DNA of 64,000 bases from Acinetobacter sp. XS-4 (GCF_023920705.1 NZ_CP094657.1:434001-498000); one strand, 5' to 3'. Positions 1 through 9,017 are shown, numbered from the stretch's first letter. The notes: a model not told the origin generated them from the sequence alone. A program made the numbers and translations.

Positions 1-75
1 TTTATTTTTAATGGGAACGATGTGACAAAAAATTGCTCGAATGAAAAGCAACCTCATGTCATATTGTAAATAGGT

Positions 76-1341
76 ATGCCAACTGAAAAAAATAATGCTG
101 ATATGAACTTAAATACACAAATTCTGATTGCCGCCATTTTAGGTTTAGCCTTTGGTTTCCTACTCACCATGTATCCAGATACAGCTTTTGTAAAACATAG
201 TTTGTATGGGCTTGGAATATTAAGTAGTGTTTTTATCGGGCTTCTTAAAATGCTTTTGGTGCCTTTAATTTTTAGTTCGATTGTTGTAGGTGTATCAAAC
301 CTACAAGCGGGTGGGCAGTTAGGGCCAGTCTGGAAAATCACATTTTTATGCTGTTTAACTACAACGACTTTAGCCTTAATTTTAGGCATCAGTTGTGCTC
401 ATTTATTTGAGGTTGGACGTGGCATAGATATTTCTATTTTCCAGACATCTATGCAAAATTATCAAGCACCAGATAGTTTAAACCCAGCAAGTTTTTTCAC
501 TAATTTTATTCAAAATACTTTAATCAATCCATTTAAAGCATTTAGTGATGGTAACGTTTTAGCCGTTGTGGTCTTTGCTTTATTTGTTGGTGTTGCTTTG
601 GTGCAGGGTGGGGAGCGTTTCAAAAGTATTCGTGCATTGAGTCACCAGTTTTTTGAAATGATGATGCTGCTGGTTGGCTGGGTCATGAAATTAGCGCCTT
701 TAGGTATTTTTGCTTTATTAGCAAAACTAATGGCAACGGAAGATATTTCAGTATTAAGTCGCTTGGCTGAGTTTGCAGTTGTTGTAACAGGCACAACCAT
801 TTTTCATGGTGCTGTTGTTTTACCCCTCTTACTTTGGATTTTTGGTCGCATGAGCCCTTGGACTTTTTTCAAAGGGACACGTACAGCATTAATTACAGCA
901 TTTGCAACCAGTTCTAGCTCTGCCACGATGCCGCTTAGTATGAAGTGTGCACAAGAAAACTTAGGCGTGCGCCCTCAAACAGCGGGATTTGTTATCCCAC
1001 TTGGCACTCAGTTAAACATGGATGGTACCGCTTTATATGAGGCGGCAGCTGCACTGTTTGTAGCAAATTTGGTGGGACTGGATTTAAACCTGACACAGCA
1101 AATTATTGTGTGTTTAACAGCAATGATTGCATCACTTGGCGCACCTGGAATACCTAGTGCGGGCATGGTGACTATGATTATGGTTTTACAGTCGGTGGGT
1201 TTACCAGCTGAGGCAATTGCTATTCTACTGCCAATTGACCGCTTACTAGATACGGTAAGAACGGTGGTAAATGTGCAAGGGGATATGATGATTAGTGTGG
1301 TCGTAGATCGTTATACGAAAGATAAAGATATCAGTGTTTAA
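76..1341 (+). CDS. Dicarboxylate/amino acid:cation symporter (DAACS family)
   Basis: Inner-membrane secondary transporter that moves C4-dicarboxylates or acidic amino acids with sodium or protons. The 421 residues are mostly hydrophobic segments. Two family signatures are visible: the serine-rich re-entrant loop TSSSSATMPLSM near residue 278 and NMDGTALYEAAAALF near residue 314, the cation/substrate site. Length fits the family. The ATG at 76 has a purine-poor upstream region and a second ATG lies at 103, so the start is uncertain by 9 codons. It stands alone and ends at a bidirectional terminator facing the next gene. Glutamate versus C4-dicarboxylate preference cannot be read from sequence. 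Confidence 0.9.
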   Translation: MPTEKNNADMNLNTQILIAAILGLAFGFLLTMYPDTAFVKHSLYGLGILSSVFIGLLKMLLVPLIFSSIVVGVSNLQAGGQLGPVWKITFLCCLTTTTLALILGISCAHLFEVGRGIDISIFQTSMQNYQAPDSLNPASFFTNFIQNTLINPFKAFSDGNVLAVVVFALFVGVALVQGGERFKSIRALSHQFFEMMMLLVGWVMKLAPLGIFALLAKLMATEDISVLSRLAEFAVVVTGTTIFHGAVVLPLLLWIFGRMSPWTFFKGTRTALITAFATSSSSATMPLSMKCAQENLGVRPQTAGFVIPLGTQLNMDGTALYEAAAALFVANLVGLDLNLTQQIIVCLTAMIASLGAPGIPSAGMVTMIMVLQSVGLPAEAIAILLPIDRLLDTVRTVVNVQGDMMISVVVDRYTKDKDISV

Positions 1342-1353
1342 TACCTCTAAATA

Positions 1354-1387
1354 AAAAAAGCAGGATTTTAAATCCTGCTTTTTTTAT
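1354..1387. terminator. Bidirectional rho-independent terminator
   Basis: Stem of GCAGGATT with AATCCTGC, flanked by A and T runs on both sides. It lies between two convergent genes and can serve both. Confidence 0.85.
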
Positions 1388-1388
1388 T

Positions 1389-2339
1389 TTAAGCGGCTTG
1401 AAGCTCTGCTCTTTTTGCTGCTGGAGATTGCGATAAATAGCTAACCGCATCTTCAGTGCTACCTTCTTTGACTGGATCATACCAAGGCATGAGGTAATCA
1501 ATTTGTTGGGCAATTAACCAGATTGGGTTTGGTAAAACCTGATTATCCTTTCGGCTAATTTTGTACCATTCTAAAGCAATCTTCACTGGGAAAAATCTAG
1601 ATTTAGCGGCATCTGAAAAACGTGGATCTTGTTTCATAATGTGTGCAGCACCATCTACCCATAAACCAAGTACCAGTACAATCACTGCAAGGCTTAAATA
1701 GTAGCGTGGAATGTAGCCACCACCAAGATGACGATATAAATCAAAGGCGACCGTACGGTGTTCAATTTCTTCTGAACCGTGCCATTTAACCAGATCGACC
1801 ATTTCAGGATCAGCGCCTAATTCTTCCCAACGTTTGTTATATAGTGCATATTTACCTAATACACAGGTCATATGTTCAACAGTGGCAACAACGCCTAAAC
1901 GGAATAAATCCCATTGGCCTTGTAAGAAATTTGGAACTTCTTTATCAAAAGGTTTATCTGCCAAAGCTGTCGTAAATAAATAGTTCATAATGTCCAGATT
2001 TCTCTGGATATCAATATTACGTACGCTTAAATATTCTTTGTTTGCAGAGGTATGTGCATTGGCATGCATAGCTTCCTGACGGATAAAGGCTTGTACATCC
2101 TGCTTGAGTTTTTCATCTGTGATTTGCGGTAAAACCTTGTTATACAACCGGCAAAACCAGAACTCACCAGCAGGCAAGATATTATTAATTTCATTAATAA
2201 AATAACTTGCGAAAGGCTGGTTAGGAATCCAGTCGACAGGGGTATCTTTCCAGTCAAATTTCACTTTACGTGGAAGAATTTTATAATCAATAGAAGAACC
2301 TAAAGCCTTGTTCTTCAAAAAAGATAACAATTTCATCAT
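1389..2339 (-). CDS. Predicted metal-dependent hydrolase (PF10118-like), di-iron-type motifs
   Basis: A 316-residue protein resembling the family annotated as predicted metal-dependent hydrolases. The sequence shows carboxylate/histidine motifs spaced as in ferritin-like di-iron helices: EAMH near residue 89, a glutamate in VEHMT near 153, and EEIEH near 188. One hydrophobic segment (about residues 213-232) suggests membrane association. Family members have no firm biochemical role, and the motif spacing could equally suit a desaturase- or hydroxylase-like di-iron enzyme. The ATG pair at the start is preceded by a short inverted repeat, ACTCG with CGAGT, at 2356-2377. Confidence 0.75.
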   Translation of the reverse strand: MMKLLSFLKNKALGSSIDYKILPRKVKFDWKDTPVDWIPNQPFASYFINEINNILPAGEFWFCRLYNKVLPQITDEKLKQDVQAFIRQEAMHANAHTSANKEYLSVRNIDIQRNLDIMNYLFTTALADKPFDKEVPNFLQGQWDLFRLGVVATVEHMTCVLGKYALYNKRWEELGADPEMVDLVKWHGSEEIEHRTVAFDLYRHLGGGYIPRYYLSLAVIVLVLGLWVDGAAHIMKQDPRFSDAAKSRFFPVKIALEWYKISRKDNQVLPNPIWLIAQQIDYLMPWYDPVKEGSTEDAVSYLSQSPAAKRAELQAA

Positions 2340-2380
2340 TTAGTCCTGATTTTTAACTCGATGAAGTTATAACGAGTATA

Positions 2381-2416
2381 AAAAAAGCCCCTACATTTGT
2401 GTTTAGCAATAGGGGA
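2381..2416 (-). terminator. Terminator of engB
   Basis: Read on the minus strand: stem CCCCTA with TAGGGG followed by a run of seven T. It lies 47 nt past the engB stop. Confidence 0.8.
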
Positions 2417-2462
2417 CAATTGAGTATAAATTTAATGAAAAAATTGTATCTATTATGACAAT

Positions 2463-3239
2463 TTAGCTCTCAGCATCTTCATCTGTCGCTTCAGGGATTG
2501 AATCGACATCAAATTCTGGCTGTTGATCTAGCGTAAAATGCAGACGTCCACCCATGACACTTGCAAGCTCTTCCAAACCTAATTTGTTAAGTGAAGAGAA
2601 AAGCTGAATGGAAAAATCAAGCTTCATTTTTTTAAGTTGTTGTTTAACTTCAAGTAATACTTTATTTGCAGGACCACGATTAAGTTTGTCTGCTTTTGTT
2701 AATAGAATATGAACAAATAGATGACGCGAATAAGCCCACTCTAGCATCATCATGTCAAAATGCTGTAGAGGATGGCGAATATCCATCAGTAAAACTAAGC
2801 CTTGTAAGCTTTGGCGGTGGATTAGGTAGTTTTCTAATTCTTTTTGCCACACCCTTTTCATATCTTCAGGTACAGCTGCATAACCGTAACCTGGAAGATC
2901 GACTAAACGCTGATCGGGGTTGCCTAGACTAAAGAAGTTAATCATCTGAGTACGGCCTGGTTTTTTAGAGGCACGTGCTAGTTGTTTTTGATTAGTTAAT
3001 GCATTAATGGCACTAGACTTACCAGCATTTGAGCGTCCTGCAAAAGCAATTTCGTAGCCACTATCTTCAACACAAAGTGCCAATTTAGGTGCACTCATTA
3101 GAAACTCAGCTTGGCGCAACCAGTTTAATGATTGCACAGCATAGGCTGTGATCGCTGGATCTGGTGCTTTTTCATAGCTGATCTTTTGCTTGGGTGCGAG
3201 TCTGGCTTTGGTGTCTTTCGATTTTTCACTACGACGCAT
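2463..3239 (-). CDS. engB: Ribosome biogenesis GTPase EngB (YihA/YsxC)
   Basis: Essential GTPase that assists late assembly of the 50S subunit. GTPase motifs are all present: G1 GRSNAGKS at residues 68-75, the G2-region threonine in KKPGRTQ, G3 DLPGYG near 114, and G4 TKAD near 182. At 258 residues it is longer than typical EngB (about 200-215) because of a basic N-terminal stretch of about 40 residues and an acidic C-terminal tail (DVDSIPEATDEDAES). It is monocistronic with its own terminator. The first in-frame ATG was kept as start; a shorter form beginning further inside is possible. Confidence 0.93.
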   Translation of the reverse strand: MRRSEKSKDTKARLAPKQKISYEKAPDPAITAYAVQSLNWLRQAEFLMSAPKLALCVEDSGYEIAFAGRSNAGKSSAINALTNQKQLARASKKPGRTQMINFFSLGNPDQRLVDLPGYGYAAVPEDMKRVWQKELENYLIHRQSLQGLVLLMDIRHPLQHFDMMMLEWAYSRHLFVHILLTKADKLNRGPANKVLLEVKQQLKKMKLDFSIQLFSSLNKLGLEELASVMGGRLHFTLDQQPEFDVDSIPEATDEDAES

Positions 3240-3339
3240 AAAAAATAACTTTTTAAATGAGAGGGCTCGCGCCTAGTATAAAGGAGCTTGGGTATTCTTG
3301 CTAATTTTCAATAAATCAACTTATGAAAATCAATAGAGG

Positions 3340-3777
3340 CTAGATTTGTAAAAAGGCAATAGGGGAGTTAGCAGGAGCAGATTTTGATTGCTGTAAAACT
3401 TCTCCGAGTGTGTATTGGTCTAGGCTTTGATAAAAGCTTTCTAAAGCTTGGTCAAGAATACCTTTTAGACCACAGTGAGCGCGCAGCACACAAGGTGGTG
3501 TATTGCATTCAACAATTTGATTGTCGCCCTGCAATATTCGAACAATTGAACCTAAATTTGAGTGAAGTGCATCTGGGTTTAAGCGAATTCCACCGCCTTT
3601 ACCGCGAATGGTAATAATCCATTCTTGTTTGCCCATAAAGTGAACAACTTTAACCAGATGGTTTTGTGAAACATGCAAATCTTTCGCGATTTCTGCAATC
3701 GTGTAGGGTGCATCACTTGGGCGTGCAACATACATTAATATTCGTAATGCATAATCGGTAAATTTATTAAGCTGCAT
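3340..3777 (-). CDS. nsrR: Rrf2-family nitric-oxide-sensing repressor NsrR
   Basis: Iron-sulphur transcriptional repressor that releases DNA when nitric oxide damages its cluster. Starting from the ATG at 3777 (protein begins MQLNKFTDYALRIL, typical of NsrR), the three cluster cysteines fall at residues 91, 96 and 102, the same numbers as in E. coli NsrR. The N-terminal half is a winged helix (TIAEIAKDLHVSQNHLVKVV). A 9-nt longer TTG start is possible but less likely. It lies just downstream of, and in the same direction as, the globin gene, whose promoter carries a perfect NsrR operator (4658-4680). A hairpin separates the two genes. Confidence 0.9.
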   Translation of the reverse strand: MQLNKFTDYALRILMYVARPSDAPYTIAEIAKDLHVSQNHLVKVVHFMGKQEWIITIRGKGGGIRLNPDALHSNLGSIVRILQGDNQIVECNTPPCVLRAHCGLKGILDQALESFYQSLDQYTLGEVLQQSKSAPANSPIAFLQI

Positions 3778-3819
3778 GATCACCAAAAATGGAAGAGAAT
3801 AAAAAGGATGATCATCTTA

Positions 3820-3851
3820 GCCTGAAAGTCTAAATAAGAAAACTTTCAGGC
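3820..3851 (-). terminator. Hairpin between globin gene and nsrR
   Basis: Perfect 9-bp stem GCCTGAAAG with CTTTCAGGC and a 14-nt loop in the 88-nt spacer. There is no long T run after it on the minus strand, so it may be a weak terminator or an mRNA-processing structure that lowers nsrR expression relative to the globin. Confidence 0.55.
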
Positions 3852-3865
3852 AAGAGGTTTTTATA

Positions 3866-4630
3866 TTAGAGCGTTAAAGGTGCTGAAACTTGAACTTGAT
3901 CGCCAACTCTATAATGTTCAAGCAAGATGTTCGAAACTGAGAATTCAGTATGGTTTTCTTCAGGCTGAACTTCAAAATGATATGAGTTGTTTTCTTGAGC
4001 TTCTGTAAATTTAAAAGCTTTCGGCTGTTCAAGCTGTTGCTCTGGAACTTGTACTTTAACTGAAATAAAAGCATTTGCTGGACCAGTTAGTACGTCCTCA
4101 TGATCAGTCGCTTTTAACGTGAAGCGTTTGCCAGATTCAAGAGGATCAATTTGTGTAATTTCAAATGAACGCCAGCCAGCCCATCCGCCTTTTAAGCTCT
4201 CAAGTTGTTCATATTTTTGTTTTTCAACGCCAATCAAGATATCTGCCAATTGTAGATAAGCCTGTTTCCATGCTTCGATAAGCTCTGACTCAAATGGAAC
4301 GTTGAGCACTTCACTAATTGAGTGAAGTAGGTTGTCACCAACAATTGCATATTGATCAGGCTGAATATCCAAGCTCACATGTTTAGTGGTGATACGTTCA
4401 ACAGCTTTGGCTAAAACCGTAGGGTTCTCAATGTTTTCTGCATATGCAAGAACGGCAGCTGCAAGCGCGCGCGGCTGACGTAAGCTGGTTTGGTCATCTA
4501 AGTTAAAAACATTTTTTAATTCAGGATTGTTATTGAGCATACGCTTATAAAAGTATGTAGTCAGCGTAACACCGTGTTCACGTAAAACAGGTACAGTAGA
4601 TTTAACGAGTTCAATTTGTTGTGGAGTCAT
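3866..4630 (-). CDS. Flavohaemoglobin-like protein lacking the NAD-binding domain
   Basis: The first about 140 residues are a bacterial haemoglobin domain close to Hmp, the nitric oxide dioxygenase. Key residues remain: Tyr28 (B10), Gln52 (E7), proximal His84 (F8) and Tyr94. A ferredoxin-reductase-like beta-barrel follows (GGWAGWRSF... to VGDQVQVSAP), but the FAD-binding RxYS motif is not recognisable (KAFKF at that place), and the protein stops at residue 254 where Hmp continues for about 140 residues of NAD-binding domain. No remnant of that domain lies in the 88 nt that follow. The perfect NsrR operator upstream makes a nitric oxide role likely. Electrons would have to come from another protein, or it may act as a sensor or NO sink. 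Confidence 0.85.
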   Translation of the reverse strand: MTPQQIELVKSTVPVLREHGVTLTTYFYKRMLNNNPELKNVFNLDDQTSLRQPRALAAAVLAYAENIENPTVLAKAVERITTKHVSLDIQPDQYAIVGDNLLHSISEVLNVPFESELIEAWKQAYLQLADILIGVEKQKYEQLESLKGGWAGWRSFEITQIDPLESGKRFTLKATDHEDVLTGPANAFISVKVQVPEQQLEQPKAFKFTEAQENNSYHFEVQPEENHTEFSVSNILLEHYRVGDQVQVSAPLTL

Positions 4631-4657
4631 GGCTAGACCTTATTTATCTGGCTATAT

Positions 4658-4680
4658 AAGATGTATTTAAAATACATCTT
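4658..4680 (-). promoter_or_regulatory. NsrR operator at the globin promoter
   Basis: Perfect 23-nt inverted repeat: half-site AAGATGTATTT, one central A, then its exact complement AAATACATCTT. This is the classic NsrR 11-1-11 pattern. On the minus strand it sits immediately upstream of a TTATAT -10-like element, 28 nt before the globin start codon, so bound repressor would block RNA polymerase. Confidence 0.9.
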
Positions 4681-4717
4681 TAAAAAAGTAATGGCAATAG
4701 CTTTTTAATAAAAACCA

Positions 4718-4752
4718 TAAAAAAATTAGGGAATATACAATTCCCTAATTTA
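4718..4752 (-). terminator. Terminator of the HerA-like ATPase gene
   Basis: Minus strand: 11-bp stem AAATTAGGGAA with TTCCCTAATTT, then TTTTT. Located 24 nt past the stop codon. Confidence 0.85.
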
Positions 4753-4775
4753 AAAGTGATATATCTCTAAGAAAA

Positions 4776-6323
4776 TTACTTGCCAAAAAGTGAGCCAAGC
4801 AGACCTCTCACTAATTTTTGGCCTGTACTTCCTCCTAAACTTCGTGCAGCACTTTTTGCAAAAGTACCAACAATATCTTGCGTAAGCTTCGCCCGTTCAC
4901 GAGCTGCTCGTTCTTCTTCTTTTAGTTGCTCGCGTACCAATCGTTCTTGTTCTTTTGCTTGTTGTTTGGCTAAAGTTTCTTGCTCTTTTTCCTGCTGTTT
5001 GGCAAGTTCAGCATTTTGTTGTTGCTGTTCTCGTTCAGCGACTTTATTTTGTAGCATTTCATAGGCGCTATCACGATCTACGACCTGTTCATAAATGCCA
5101 GCAATAATACTTTGGGAAATAACATTCTTTCGTTCTTCTGGAGTAATTGGTGTAAATGCAGAGTAAGGAGGCATGACCCAACCACGCTCTACAATTTGTG
5201 GAGTACCTTGCTCATCTAGGCAGCTAATGAGTGCCTCACCAACACCAAGTTCGGTTATGGCCTCATCAACTTTAAAGTCTGGATTGGCACGGAAAGTATC
5301 AGCTGCAGTTTTTACCGCTTTTTGGTCTTTAGGCGTAAATGCACGTAGCGCATGTTGAACACGATTACCAAGCTGACCAAGAACACTTTCTGGTAAATCG
5401 AGTGGGTTTTGAGTAATAAAATAGATGCCAATACCTTTAGAGCGAATTAAGCGTACAACTTGTTCAATCTTGTCTTGGAGTGCTTGGCTGGCATTGTCAA
5501 ACAGCAAGTGTGCTTCATCAAAGAAAAACACAAGTTTAGGTTTATCCATGTCACCGACTTCTGGAAGTTGTTCAAATAGTTCTGAAAGCATCCATAAAAG
5601 GAAAGTGGCATAGAGCTTAGGTGTATTCATGAGCTTATCAGCCGCAAGAATATTAATGTAGCCATGCCCATTTGCATCGGTTTGAATAAAATCTAGAATA
5701 TTTAAGGCGGGTTCACCAAAAAATTGCTCTCCACCTTGATCGGCAAGGGCTAGTAAATTGCGCTGAATAGCGCCTAAGCTTGCTGGAGATAAATTGCCAT
5801 ATTCTGCTTTAAACTCGGCTGCATGTTCACTTACAAAAGTGATCATGGCTTTTAAGTCTTTAAAGTCGACTAATAGCAAACCTTGGTCATCGGCAATCCG
5901 GAAAACTGCTGCCAAAACGCCTTCTTGTGTGTCGTTTAAGTTGAGCATACGAGCTAATAAAATTGGCCCAATTTCGGAAATGGTTGTGCGAATAGGGTGG
6001 CCTTGTTGACCAAACAAGTCCCAAAAAACGACAGGATTGGCTGCGAAAGGAACGCTATCAATCTGCAAAAGCTTTAGTCGTTCATCAAATTTGTCTGAAG
6101 CTTCTCCCGCTTTTGCGAGACTCGAAACATCGCCTTTAGCATCGGCAAGAAATACCGGTACACCAATTCGAGAGAAACTCTCTGCTAGAACTTTTAACGT
6201 AACTGTTTTACCTGTACCCGTGGCGCCTGCAATTAGTCCATGACGGTTAGCAAACTGGGAAAGTAAAACAATTTCTTTGGATGTGTCATTAATGTTTTTA
6301 GCAATAACAATCGGTGTACCCAT
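4776..6323 (-). CDS. HerA-like ATPase, DUF853/YjgR family
   Basis: A 515-residue P-loop ATPase of the HerA/FtsK superfamily, matching E. coli YjgR. Walker A GATGTGKT lies near residues 33-40 and Walker [13 protein letters not shown] near 263-274; [23 protein letters not shown] carries the sensor/arginine region. A long coiled-coil-like stretch rich in Glu, Gln, Lys and Ala (about 420-480) precedes a basic C-terminal tail. HerA relatives pump or remodel DNA in repair, but YjgR itself has no settled function. It is followed by its own terminator, so it is probably transcribed separately from the globin gene. Confidence 0.88.
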   Translation of the reverse strand: MGTPIVIAKNINDTSKEIVLLSQFANRHGLIAGATGTGKTVTLKVLAESFSRIGVPVFLADAKGDVSSLAKAGEASDKFDERLKLLQIDSVPFAANPVVFWDLFGQQGHPIRTTISEIGPILLARMLNLNDTQEGVLAAVFRIADDQGLLLVDFKDLKAMITFVSEHAAEFKAEYGNLSPASLGAIQRNLLALADQGGEQFFGEPALNILDFIQTDANGHGYINILAADKLMNTPKLYATFLLWMLSELFEQLPEVGDMDKPKLVFFFDEAHLLFDNASQALQDKIEQVVRLIRSKGIGIYFITQNPLDLPESVLGQLGNRVQHALRAFTPKDQKAVKTAADTFRANPDFKVDEAITELGVGEALISCLDEQGTPQIVERGWVMPPYSAFTPITPEERKNVISQSIIAGIYEQVVDRDSAYEMLQNKVAEREQQQQNAELAKQQEKEQETLAKQQAKEQERLVREQLKEEERAARERAKLTQDIVGTFAKSAARSLGGSTGQKLVRGLLGSLFGK

Positions 6324-6365
6324 ATATTTTTATCCTTTGGTTCGAGTCACTATGATCTTGTCGTT

Positions 6366-7568
6366 TTACAGTTGTTTCAGAGCATTTTCGATATCTTGTA
6401 TTAAATCTTGCGGATCTTCTAGTCCTATGCAGAAGCGAACCAATAATCCTTGTTGTAAATGTGTATTTTCAAGTTTTCTCATCATTTTTAAATCATAAAG
6501 CATAATTAGGCTAACTGGTCCTCCCCAGCTAAAACCAAGCTTAAATAGCGCTAATGCATCGCAAAAGCGACGTACTGCTGTAATGTCATAGTCTGGTTTG
6601 AAAATAACACTGACTAAACCAGCACTTTGGCCATCTGTGCAGATTTCTTGCCAATATTGATGGCCAGGGGCAGTCTCATCGCTTGGATGTAGGACTTGCG
6701 CAAATTGAGGTTGATCTTTTAACCATTTGAGTAAAGTTTGAGCATTGACTGACTGTTGTTCATAACGTAAAGACATATGAGCAAGACTACGTTGAACTTG
6801 AGCTGCATCGTCTCCTGAAACTGCAATACCTAAAGTAGCATGTGTGCGGAACAGGCGATGATGGAGTTTATCATCACGGGTTACAATGCTGCCCATTAAG
6901 ATGTCACCGCCACCGCTTGGATATTTGGTGAGAGCATGAACGGTTAAATCGACTGATAGGTGTTCATCGGAAAAATTAAAAGCATTGAACGCAAGGCCAG
7001 CGCCCCAAGTGTTATCTAGGGCTGTTAATACACCATGTTCTTTAGCTTTTTTAACTAGATTTTTAAGATCAGGGAATTCCAATGTCACTGAACCTGCGGC
7101 CTCTAACCATAGCAGTTTGCTTCTCTCAGTTGGTTGAAAGCTTGAGGCGTCAATAGGGTTATATACTTTAACAATAATGCCATATTGATTTTGCAGATGA
7201 TTTAAGTGCTCTAGATTGGGTCCATAAATATTGTCTGGTACCCAAACTTCATCATTGGTGCTTAAAAATGCTGAGTTCACAACATTAATTGCTGATAAGC
7301 CACTTGGTGCAAGTAAACAATGCGATCCACCTTCAATTTGCGCAATATTGTCGCCTAAGGTGAAGGTAGTAGGGGTGCCATGTGTCCCATAACTATAGTC
7401 GTAATCATCCGTCCAATGGCGGTCAAAAAGGTGCGAAGTTGATTTAAAAATAATAGTGGATGCACGAAATAAGGGTGGTTGAACGGTTTCAATAAATTGT
7501 GGAGCCTTTCTTGGTGCATGAATGAGGCGAGTCTGGAAGTCGTTATGCTTTTTCATAGTGCGTTGCAT
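6366..7568 (-). CDS. metC: PLP-dependent trans-sulfuration enzyme, cystathionine beta-lyase type
   Basis: Cys/Met-metabolism PLP enzyme of 400 residues. The internal aldimine lysine is Lys215 in HALTKYPSGGGDILMG; Asp185 in LDNTWGAG contacts the pyridine nitrogen; APSGLSAI near residue 87 binds the phosphate. The pattern fits cystathionine beta-lyases (cystathionine to homocysteine, pyruvate and ammonia), but gamma-lyases and other family members share these motifs, so the symbol is provisional. Neither Met1 nor Met5 has a clear ribosome binding site. It lies 42 nt upstream of the HerA-like gene on the same strand and diverges from the amidotransferase gene. Confidence 0.82.
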   Translation of the reverse strand: MQRTMKKHNDFQTRLIHAPRKAPQFIETVQPPLFRASTIIFKSTSHLFDRHWTDDYDYSYGTHGTPTTFTLGDNIAQIEGGSHCLLAPSGLSAINVVNSAFLSTNDEVWVPDNIYGPNLEHLNHLQNQYGIIVKVYNPIDASSFQPTERSKLLWLEAAGSVTLEFPDLKNLVKKAKEHGVLTALDNTWGAGLAFNAFNFSDEHLSVDLTVHALTKYPSGGGDILMGSIVTRDDKLHHRLFRTHATLGIAVSGDDAAQVQRSLAHMSLRYEQQSVNAQTLLKWLKDQPQFAQVLHPSDETAPGHQYWQEICTDGQSAGLVSVIFKPDYDITAVRRFCDALALFKLGFSWGGPVSLIMLYDLKMMRKLENTHLQQGLLVRFCIGLEDPQDLIQDIENALKQL

Positions 7569-7724
7569 TTTAAATAATAAAGTTAGATTAAGAGAAATTT
7601 AGATTCTTCGCTAGATTTACGAAGTTTTATAAGACGTTTCGTTACAGTAGACCCATAAAATAAAAACTTGGCTTTATTTTTGCAAAGACCACTACAACAT
7701 TCTAACAACAATAGGTTTAAGCGC

Positions 7725-8453
7725 ATGAAGTCGCATTTACGAGTTCACTATTTTCAACACATTGCTGGTGAAGGGTTTGGGAGTTGTCATTCATTTTTAA
7801 AGGCTCACCACGCGACCATTAGCTCTACGGAGTTCTTTGCACTTCCGGTTGATCGGGCACTAGAAATAGAAGCTTTACCTCAAATTGAAGAGGTTGATTT
7901 GCTATTGGTCATGGGTGGAACCATGAGTGTAAATGATGAGGCGAATTTTCCATGGTTAAAAATAGAGAAAAGATGGTTGCGTCGTTATTTAGCAGCAGGA
8001 AAACCAGCTATTGGCCTTTGTTTGGGAGGGCAGCTAATTGCTAATGCGTTGGGTGCGGCGGTGAGCCGTAATCGCTATCAGGAACTTGGATGGTCAACAG
8101 TTCAGCGAGTGGCAAATTTACCTCAAGAAAGCTTTCCTTTACCAGAGAAGATGAGGGTGATGCAATGGCATAGCGAGACATTTGAAATACCTAAAGGCGC
8201 TATACATTTGGCTCAAAGTCAGGCTTGTCGCAATCAGATGTATCAGATTGGAAAAAATGTGCTGGGTTTTCAGTTCCATCCAGAGATGACACCGTCAACT
8301 TTAGCGCTTTTACTTGAAGACGAAGAAGAGTTGTCTATTTTTGATGGGGAATATGTTCAATCTACGCGTGAACTACACCATTTCGAAGCACAAAAGTTTG
8401 AACAAGGTAATCAACTTCTAAATAAGGCGATTGAATTTGTAATAAGTGCCTAG
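7725..8453 (+). CDS. Class I glutamine amidotransferase-like protein
   Basis: Stand-alone GATase1 domain of 242 residues. The nucleophile elbow GLCLGGQ carries Cys99, and the His/Glu of the catalytic triad are in FQFHPEMT near residue 183. Such free-standing proteins (GuaA-glutaminase-like, PuuD/YfeJ type) take ammonia from glutamine or gamma-glutamyl compounds; the substrate here is not evident. The ATG at 7725 was chosen over the TTG at 7668 because the 19 extra residues are not family-like. It diverges from metC and has no obvious terminator before the ribosomal protein promoter. Confidence 0.8.
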   Translation: MKSHLRVHYFQHIAGEGFGSCHSFLKAHHATISSTEFFALPVDRALEIEALPQIEEVDLLLVMGGTMSVNDEANFPWLKIEKRWLRRYLAAGKPAIGLCLGGQLIANALGAAVSRNRYQELGWSTVQRVANLPQESFPLPEKMRVMQWHSETFEIPKGAIHLAQSQACRNQMYQIGKNVLGFQFHPEMTPSTLALLLEDEEELSIFDGEYVQSTRELHHFEAQKFEQGNQLLNKAIEFVISA

Positions 8454-8509
8454 ATGAACTCACAATACTCAGTTAAAACAGGTTTTGTAGAGAAAATAGA
8501 AAAAGAGAA

Positions 8510-8538
8510 TTGCATAAGACTTAAACAATCGTTATAAT
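8510..8538 (+). promoter_or_regulatory. Promoter of the S10-spc-alpha ribosomal protein operon
   Basis: TTGCAT (8510-8515), 17-nt spacer, consensus TATAAT (8533-8538). Transcription should start near 8545, giving a leader of about 160 nt before rpsJ. Confidence 0.85.
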
Positions 8539-8633
8539 GAGCGACCCTCAAGAGGAGGGGCATTTGCTGCGAAGAAAGTGGTAAATGTGCATTACAGTCG
8601 TGGCATCGATCATGACCTTAGTGATTTTCACTG

Positions 8634-8670
8634 CCTTTGACACTTACCGATAGGTGAGATGCGTCAAGGG
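8634..8670 (+). promoter_or_regulatory. Structured rpsJ leader hairpin (possible L4-type autoregulation)
   Basis: Two nested stems: CCTTTGAC (8634-8641) with GTCAAGGG (8663-8670), and inside it CTTACC (8643-8648) with GGTGAG (8653-8658) capped by GATA. It ends 35 nt before rpsJ. S10 leaders of some gammaproteobacteria bind L4; whether this one does is inference. Confidence 0.55.
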
Positions 8671-8705
8671 TGATTCTTTATATGTTTGGCTTGGAGTTTA
8701 CTGGT

Positions 8706-9017
8706 ATGTCTAACCAGAGAATTCGTATCCGTTTGAAGTCTTTTGATCATCGTCTGATTGATCAATCTGCTCAAGAGATCGTAGAAACCGCTAAGCGTAC
8801 TGGCGCACAAGTTTGTGGTCCAATTCCGATGCCTACTCGCATCGAACGCTTCAACGTTCTTACTTCACCGCACGTTAACAAAGATGCGCGTGACCAGTAC
8901 GAAATCCGCACTTATAAACGTTTGATCGATATCGTTCAACCTACAGATAAAACTGTTGATGCATTGATGAAATTAGATCTTGCGGCTGGTGTTGATGTTC
9001 AGATCGCTTTGGGTTAA
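8706..9017 (+). CDS. rpsJ: 30S ribosomal protein S10
   Basis: Small-subunit head protein, also the NusE partner of NusB in antitermination. The 103-residue product starts [19 protein letters not shown] and contains the usual [27 protein letters not shown] region in shortened form GPIPMPTR...[11 protein letters not shown]. The ATG at 8706 gives the standard family length; the open frame extends upstream to 8670 but without family similarity. First gene of the long operon. Confidence 0.98.

Noticed and set aside
5000..5070. Frameshifted extra gene in the coiled region of the HerA-like ATPase (plus-strand Cys/Ser-rich frame)
   Set aside because: Cys/Ser-rich product is the antisense shadow of Gln/Glu/Lys codons.
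8670..8705. Upstream extension of rpsJ
   Set aside because: The extra residues are not seen in S10 and the frame overlaps the leader hairpin; start 8706 is standard.
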